DNA of 64,000 bases from the NCBI GenBank assembly GCA_022432975.1, contig CM039511.1, forward strand, positions 17,634,557 to 17,698,556, given 5' to 3'. The stretch's first letter is position 1; each line of letters opens with the position of its first letter. This document shows, one piece after another, positions 59,072 through 64,000 of the stretch. This DNA comes from Begonia masoniana (Eukaryota > Streptophyta > Magnoliopsida > Cucurbitales > Begoniaceae). The notes below the pieces were generated by a model, which saw only the letters and a program-made list of their open reading frames with translations, made no database searches and had not been told where the DNA came from. Made by a program: the position numbers and the translations under genes.

Positions 59072-59082
59072 TGGTATCAGAG
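59072..59082 (+). promoter_or_regulatory. Primer-binding site (initiator Met tRNA)
   Basis: TGGTATCAGAG, same sequence and spacing as in the first gypsy element. Confidence 0.95.
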
Positions 59083-59157
59083 AAAAATCAGGTTTTAAAA
59101 GCGATTTTGTAAACTGTCTGACTGTGCAATACGCCACGTGAGATCGCTCCACCAACT

Positions 59158-59218
59158 GTAAGTGTTTAAGTTTCTGTACCCGTTCTGTTTATTAAGTTGA
59201 GTTCGTTAATATGTATAG
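59158..59218 (+). promoter_or_regulatory. Possible 61-nt leader intron before gag
   Basis: CCAACTGTAAGTG donor and AATATGTATAG acceptor, 11 bases before the gag ATG at 59230. The arrangement is the same as at 33484-33542 although the middle has diverged. Confidence 0.4.
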
Positions 59219-59358
59219 GATTTTCTAGAATGGTGAGAGAGAATCAAGGTGATGCAAATGACAGAGGCGACGCCCTCGATCGTTTAACCGAGCTAGTCGG
59301 CATTCAGTCACGTATGATGGAATGCATGATGGCCGATAATGGGAACAACCATGCAAAC

Positions 59359-62038
59359 TGTGACAGCCCGAAACCGAACCCGATCGGGGTCCGGGATCGA
59401 AGCCATCACTTCGGGACAGATAACAAAAAACGGGGACTATATTTTTTTTTTGTACATTAAACTTTTAAAACATTTACAGAGGGAGAGAAAGTTCTCTGGA
59501 TTCGAAATCAAACGGGAAAAACAGTTAACAGAATCAGAACGCAAAATGGATGATAGAAGAAAAGCAGGAAGTGATGAAAACAAAAGTAAATAAACTGGCA
59601 GAAGGCGTTGACGGAAGAAGCAGGCATCGAGTGGAATAGGTAGATGCAAGCAGGAATGATACAGGAAGATTTAGGCAGATGACGTGGCCGGATGATGTGG
59701 ATGCATCAGAAGATGTAGGCAGCAGATGGAATCGAAATGTGTGATAACGTCATCGGAAGATGTGATGATGTCATCGGCAGATACAGATAGTAAACGTAAT
59801 CGGTAGAAGGTGATGACGTCAGCCGGAAGATGGATGATGTCACCGGAAGATACAGACAGTAGATGAGATTGGATGAGGTGATGACGTAAGCCGGAAGATG
59901 GGTGACGTCAACCGGAAGATACAGACAGTAGATGAGATCGGATGAGGTGATGACGTCAGCCGGAAGATGGGTGACGTCAACTGGAAGATACAGACAGCAA
60001 CTGTAAATAAACTGGGCGGAAGACAAAATTTTAAGGGCAGCGGTGGACATGATTTCTAAAGGCAGCAAAACAAGCTGGCAGCGGGCAGCGATGGATGAAA
60101 TCGGAAGATGTAGTTTTTAAGGCAAATTTACAACTTTTGACAGGAAAACATATAGACAGAGAGCTTAAAACAGAAGACATAGAAGTCCCAGATTTCTCGA
60201 ACCACATCAAAACATGGATCTCGAACACAACAGAGAACATGATAAAAACTCAAGGAATTTCACTCTACATAAAAGCTCTAAAACCAGAGATCATTCATGC
60301 ATAAGCTAACAGAAAATATTCCAAACCATTTCAGAATACTTCAAAACATCGTTCAACTGTCAAATACAGCACAAACAGAAAGCATGAAAGTTATAAACCT
60401 TCAATGCCTGAATCTACACAAGGATGTAGAGCACACTTTACAATTAGCAGATTCAAAGGAAACAGACTGCATGGATAGTTCCAAAACCAGAAGTCATCCA
60501 CGCACAAACTAACAGATAATACTCCAAACAATTTCAGAATATTCAGAACATGAATTCAACTGTCAAATACAGTAGTTTTAAAAACTTAGACATCAAAATC
60601 TGTACATTGTTTTAAAATATGAGGATCAGTACAGAACCTAACATATATTTGCAGACTTTCCCAAAACGGAAGTTTTTACAGAGTTTTTACAACGAAGCCA
60701 GAATTTTCAGAAAAACTTTACAGATATAGACTATGCTTTAAAAATTTAAACCTCAGGACAGAATTTGTGTCTGGTTGTAGCAACCACCCCCGAGAGCTCA
60801 AACCACCAGCCACCTATTCATCAGACTGAGGCACAAAGTCCTCATTTCCGGGTTAAGTACCTACATCAGAGAGTTCACCTATGAGTCTAAAACTCAGTAA
60901 GAACATAATAGATATGCAGTGATGCAAAATGCTATGCATGCGGTTTTCAGAAATACAGTGACAGTACAGTACATTATGTTTCAGTGGCAGAGAGGTATAA
61001 GTGGGGCTTATAGGGGAACTGACAATCAGTAGAATCAGTGAGTGCAGGATAGGCACATATAGTAATACAGTATACATATATATAACAGTACAGTAACAGT
61101 GGGTCATTCCCCGTCCCACACTTAACCGGTTCATTTCAGTCAGATTTTATCTTATTTAGTTTCAAACAGTGTACAGAAAACATTTGCATGTCTTTCAGAA
61201 AAAACGTGTATGCATGAAGGTGCTTGAACTTAAACAGGCAGACAGCAGAAATAAGACAGCAGAAAGTAAATCAAAGCCAGACATTTCAGAACATAACTCT
61301 AACTCTTCTACCCAAAACAACCCGACATAACAGAAAACCTAGTACCTCCGTGATGTAGGGCCTTAAGGGCTGAATCTATGCGTATGAACTTACCTGTTGC
61401 TGCAGAGTTGATAGTCCTGAACGTCTCGGAAATGCTCGAACCTGTACATGCACGTTCAGAAAATAAACAAGCTGCAAATGCTAATAAATAAGTTAGAAGA
61501 ATTTGTTCCAAACTCATTCAAACCCTTAGAAAACAAATCGGTGTGTTTTCATCCAAAAACAGTGAGTTTTACCAAAGTATCACTATCCTTCACTCCAACC
61601 AAAACTCACTTTAAACTTGTCCAAACTTGTTAGCATTTAAAAGATGCTTACCATAGTAGAAAAATAGAAAGGAGCCGATGAGATCGAAGTAGCTTCGATG
61701 GCTGATTGACGACTGGAAGAGAGAATGCCGAGAAGAGAATGGAGAGAGAGCAGAGAAGTGAAATGAAGAGGGTTTCACGTAGGAGGAGGAACTTAACTTC
61801 TTCAACAAGTTGCCAGATGTCATTCAACCATTGGCAATCTCCCACCAACCTTAATTTCTCCCCAATTTACCCTTCCATGCATTTTAAACTTAGTGTTTAG
61901 TTCAGTTACACATTAGTTTGGTTCTCCCCTCACTAAATACTCCAAAATTTACAATAAAATAGTTATTGAATTTATGGCAATTTAAATCCATACAATAATT
62001 CAACAGATTATTACATGGCCAAAATGCCGGGTGTTACA
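59359..62038 (-). repeat. Reversed solo LTR in gag, duplication CAAAC
   Basis: 2,680 bp. On the minus strand it starts TGTAACACCCGGCATTTTGG and ends GTTTCGGGCTGTCACA. Perfect CAAAC copies at 59354-59358 and 62039-62043. It is the same family as the LTRs of the first gypsy element and the solo LTR at 39116-41654. It carries the leader (CTGCAGCAACAGGTAAGTTC near 61400, minus) and a partly decayed TGACGTCA array at 59740-59990. Confidence 0.94.
59740..59990 (-). repeat. Decayed TGACGTCA array
   Basis: About four exact TGACGTCA sites plus TAACGTCA, TGATGTCA and TGACGTAA variants in units with GGAAGATGGGTGACGTCAAC. Same repeat as at 39448-39770, but more eroded. Confidence 0.88.
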
Positions 62039-64000
62039 CAAACGCTTCATGTGACTCTAGTGGAGAGAGATTCCGGCGACTTCAGCACCTGTTTTCGATG
62101 GATTATCAACAGATCCTACTCACTCCAAGGAATGGATCCGGGCGATAGAGAAAATGTTCAACTATGCCGAAGTGGAGGAGAACAAGAAAGTGATATGTGC
62201 CTCGTTCTATCTCACAAAAAATGCTGGATTCTGGTGGGACACGGTGCAGTCAACTACCATGGCATTGAGCTGGGAAGGATTCAAAAGAATTTTCTACGAT
62301 AAATACTTCGATCGCAGTGTGAGGAAGGAGAAGATGATCGAGTTTGCTCGACTCCGACAATTTGGTTCAGGGGCTGAGTATGTTCAGAGGTTCGAGTCAC
62401 TATCCCGCTATGCACCTCATTTGGTGGCCACTGACGAAAACAAGGTGCACCAATTTATTCAGGGTTTGAAGTTGGACCTCTTACGGGGGATTTGACGAGG
62501 CCCTGTATACGAAGGTAGTGGCCAAGGCTTATCAGTTGGAAGCCTTAGAGGCGAAGTCTCAGAGATATAGAGATACACCAAAGAGAATCCTGCGTGATGC
62601 CCCTCTTCAGCAACAATAACAAAGGGGTCAGTTTGGTTAACTACAACAACAACAGAACAGAGGTATTAAGAGACCTAATGAAGTTGCCATTTATCAGGAC
62701 AAGGGGAAAAGACCTATGGGAGCTCCTCAGCTTCCTGTATGCCCACGTTGCCAGAGAAATCATACGGGGGAGTGTAGACTCTTTACTGGCCGATGCTTTT
62801 GATGTGATAAGGAGGGCCACCAAGTCCGGGATTGTCCAGTGCCTGACACGAGGCCGAATCGTGCCGTGCCAAGAGTGTTTGCTATGATAGAGGAAGATGA
62901 TGACACCCAGCACACGGCGATCACAGGTACGATATTAATCTGTAATGCACCTGCATATACTTTGTTAGACACGGGAACCACACATTCATTTATAGCCATG
63001 GACTTTGTGGGTAGAGAGAACTTATGTATTACGCCGTCAGATCAGCCCTACAGCATTATGCTACCGTCTGGAGAGTTTATGCACTTCGAGCAGGTTGTAC
63101 GGGGTGATATAGTGTCAGTAGGAGACCAGAAGTTGTATGTCAACCTTATCGTCATCAGTATGAAAGGATACAAAGTAATTCTGGGGATGGACTGGTTGTT
63201 TCGACATCATGCCACCATCAACTGCAGGTCCGGGCTCATGTCTTTTAAGCGCACGAACGAGGTGAGGTGCTCCTATCGGGCCATACCAAAGAAACACCGT
63301 ATGCCTGTTATATCTTCCTTAAAAGCTCAACAGCTGATGAGGTCAGGATGCGTCGGATTTCTTGCCCATGTAGTAGATGTTCAAAGGCAAGATGGGGTGG
63401 AACTTTAAAATATTCTGGTAGTTCGAGACTTCTTAGAGGTTTTCATAGATGACTTACCGGGATTGCCACTTGATCGTGAAATTGAGTTTGAAATTGATGT
63501 ATATCCTGGTGCTGAACTGGTATCAAAGAATCTGTACCGTATGGCACCAATAGAGCTGAGGGAGTTAAAGACTCAGCTAAAAGAATTGGTAGACAAGGGT
63601 TTTGTGCGCCCTAGCTTTTCTCCGTGGGGTGCTCCTGTCCTGTTTGTTAAGAAGAAGGATGGGTCCCTATGCATGTGCATTGATTATCGTGAGCTGAACA
63701 AATTGACCATCAAAAATAAGTACCCATTGCCGAGGATCGATGATTTATTTAACCAACTACAAGGGGCTCGGGTATTCTCGAAGATCGATTTGCGCTCCGG
63801 TTATTACCAGTTGAAGGTCAGGGCTGATGATATTCCAAAGACCGCCTTCAGGACCTTGTACGGACACTACAAGTTCTTGATAATGTCTTTCGGGTTGACA
63901 AATGCCCCGGCGGCATTTATGGACTTGATGAACAAGATATTCCAAGAATTCTTGGATAAATTTGTAATCGTTTTCATCGACGACATCCTGATTTACTCCA

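Larger units (their letters stand above)
57454..64000 (+). mobile_element. Second Ty3/gypsy chromovirus, cut by the window edge
   Basis: 5' LTR 57454-59067, primer-binding site 59072-59082, gag start 59230, then protease and RT up to the window end. It is closely related in gag-pol to the element at 29069-44281, but its 5' LTR is only about 1.6 kb and lacks the TGACGTCA array. A reversed solo LTR sits in gag. Confidence 0.92.
59230..64000 (+). pseudogene. gag-pol of the second gypsy element, interrupted and broken
   Basis: Gag starts at ATG 59230, is split by the solo LTR 59359-62038 and resumes at 62044. Gag core motifs FWWDTVQSTT and [17 protein letters not shown] are intact to about 62493, where a short deletion breaks the frame. 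Stops lie at 62617 and inside the zinc knuckle at 62800. Protease shows DTGTTHSF at about 62968; a further stop is at 63406. RT follows with [21 protein letters not shown] and [10 protein letters not shown], and is cut by the window end. Compared with the first element it has more damage, so it is dead. Confidence 0.92.

Noticed and set aside
1..64000. tRNA, rRNA or other structural RNA genes
   Set aside because: Looked for cloverleaf boxes and rRNA signatures by eye; only retroelement primer-binding sites (TGGTATCAGAG) were found.

Overview
This is nuclear DNA from a flowering plant, most likely a eudicot. It is AT-rich and holds two intron-bearing genes of plant families in a sea of nested LTR retrotransposons, solo LTRs, Mutator-like (MULE) and hAT-like non-autonomous DNA elements. 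A 100-N run at 5952-6051 marks an assembly gap. I cannot name the species from sequence alone.

Layout. 1-1654: 3' end and 3' LTR of a Ty1/copia element. 1740-4620: badly decayed Ty3/gypsy element on the minus strand. 4627-8436: LTR pieces, the gap and a gene fragment. 10263-11580: decayed copia gag-pol. 12079-15392: small non-autonomous LTR element carrying a piece of a poly(A)-binding-protein gene and interrupted by a copia solo LTR. 15417-17115: a MULE inside a MULE. 18014-22204: a 13-exon FRD3-like MATE citrate transporter gene (+). 25006-27184: a tandem CCCH zinc-finger/ankyrin (OXS2/TZF7-like) gene (-) whose last part is out of frame. The two genes lie tail to tail.

28616-44788 is a 16-kb nest. 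A MULE with a perfect 9-bp target duplication holds a chromodomain Ty3/gypsy (Tekay/Del-like) element at 29069-44281. That element was hit by a solo LTR of another family, a 509-bp near-perfect palindrome, an hAT-like element and a reversed solo LTR. 44828-45365 is a second hAT-like element. 47131-53619 is a solo LTR holding another 3.9-kb solo LTR with minisatellites. 53826-56622 is a third large solo LTR. A papain-like protease fragment lies at 56890-57170. From 57454 to the right edge is a second gypsy element, interrupted by a reversed solo LTR at 59359-62038.

Almost every insertion has a target-site duplication readable directly, so the order of events can be reconstructed. The most unusual object is the palindrome at 31913-32421: both ends look like LTR 3' ends, it has a 5-bp duplication, and the window contains the matching empty site at 43171-43175. 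The large LTRs, although diverged, share a leader with splice-site-like signals followed by a GGCCTTAAGGCCC-like block. Several also carry private arrays of short palindromes, notably TGACGTCA. Only the two host genes look potentially functional. They have no evident functional link beyond adjacency, although each has a MULE of related core sequence near its 5' side.
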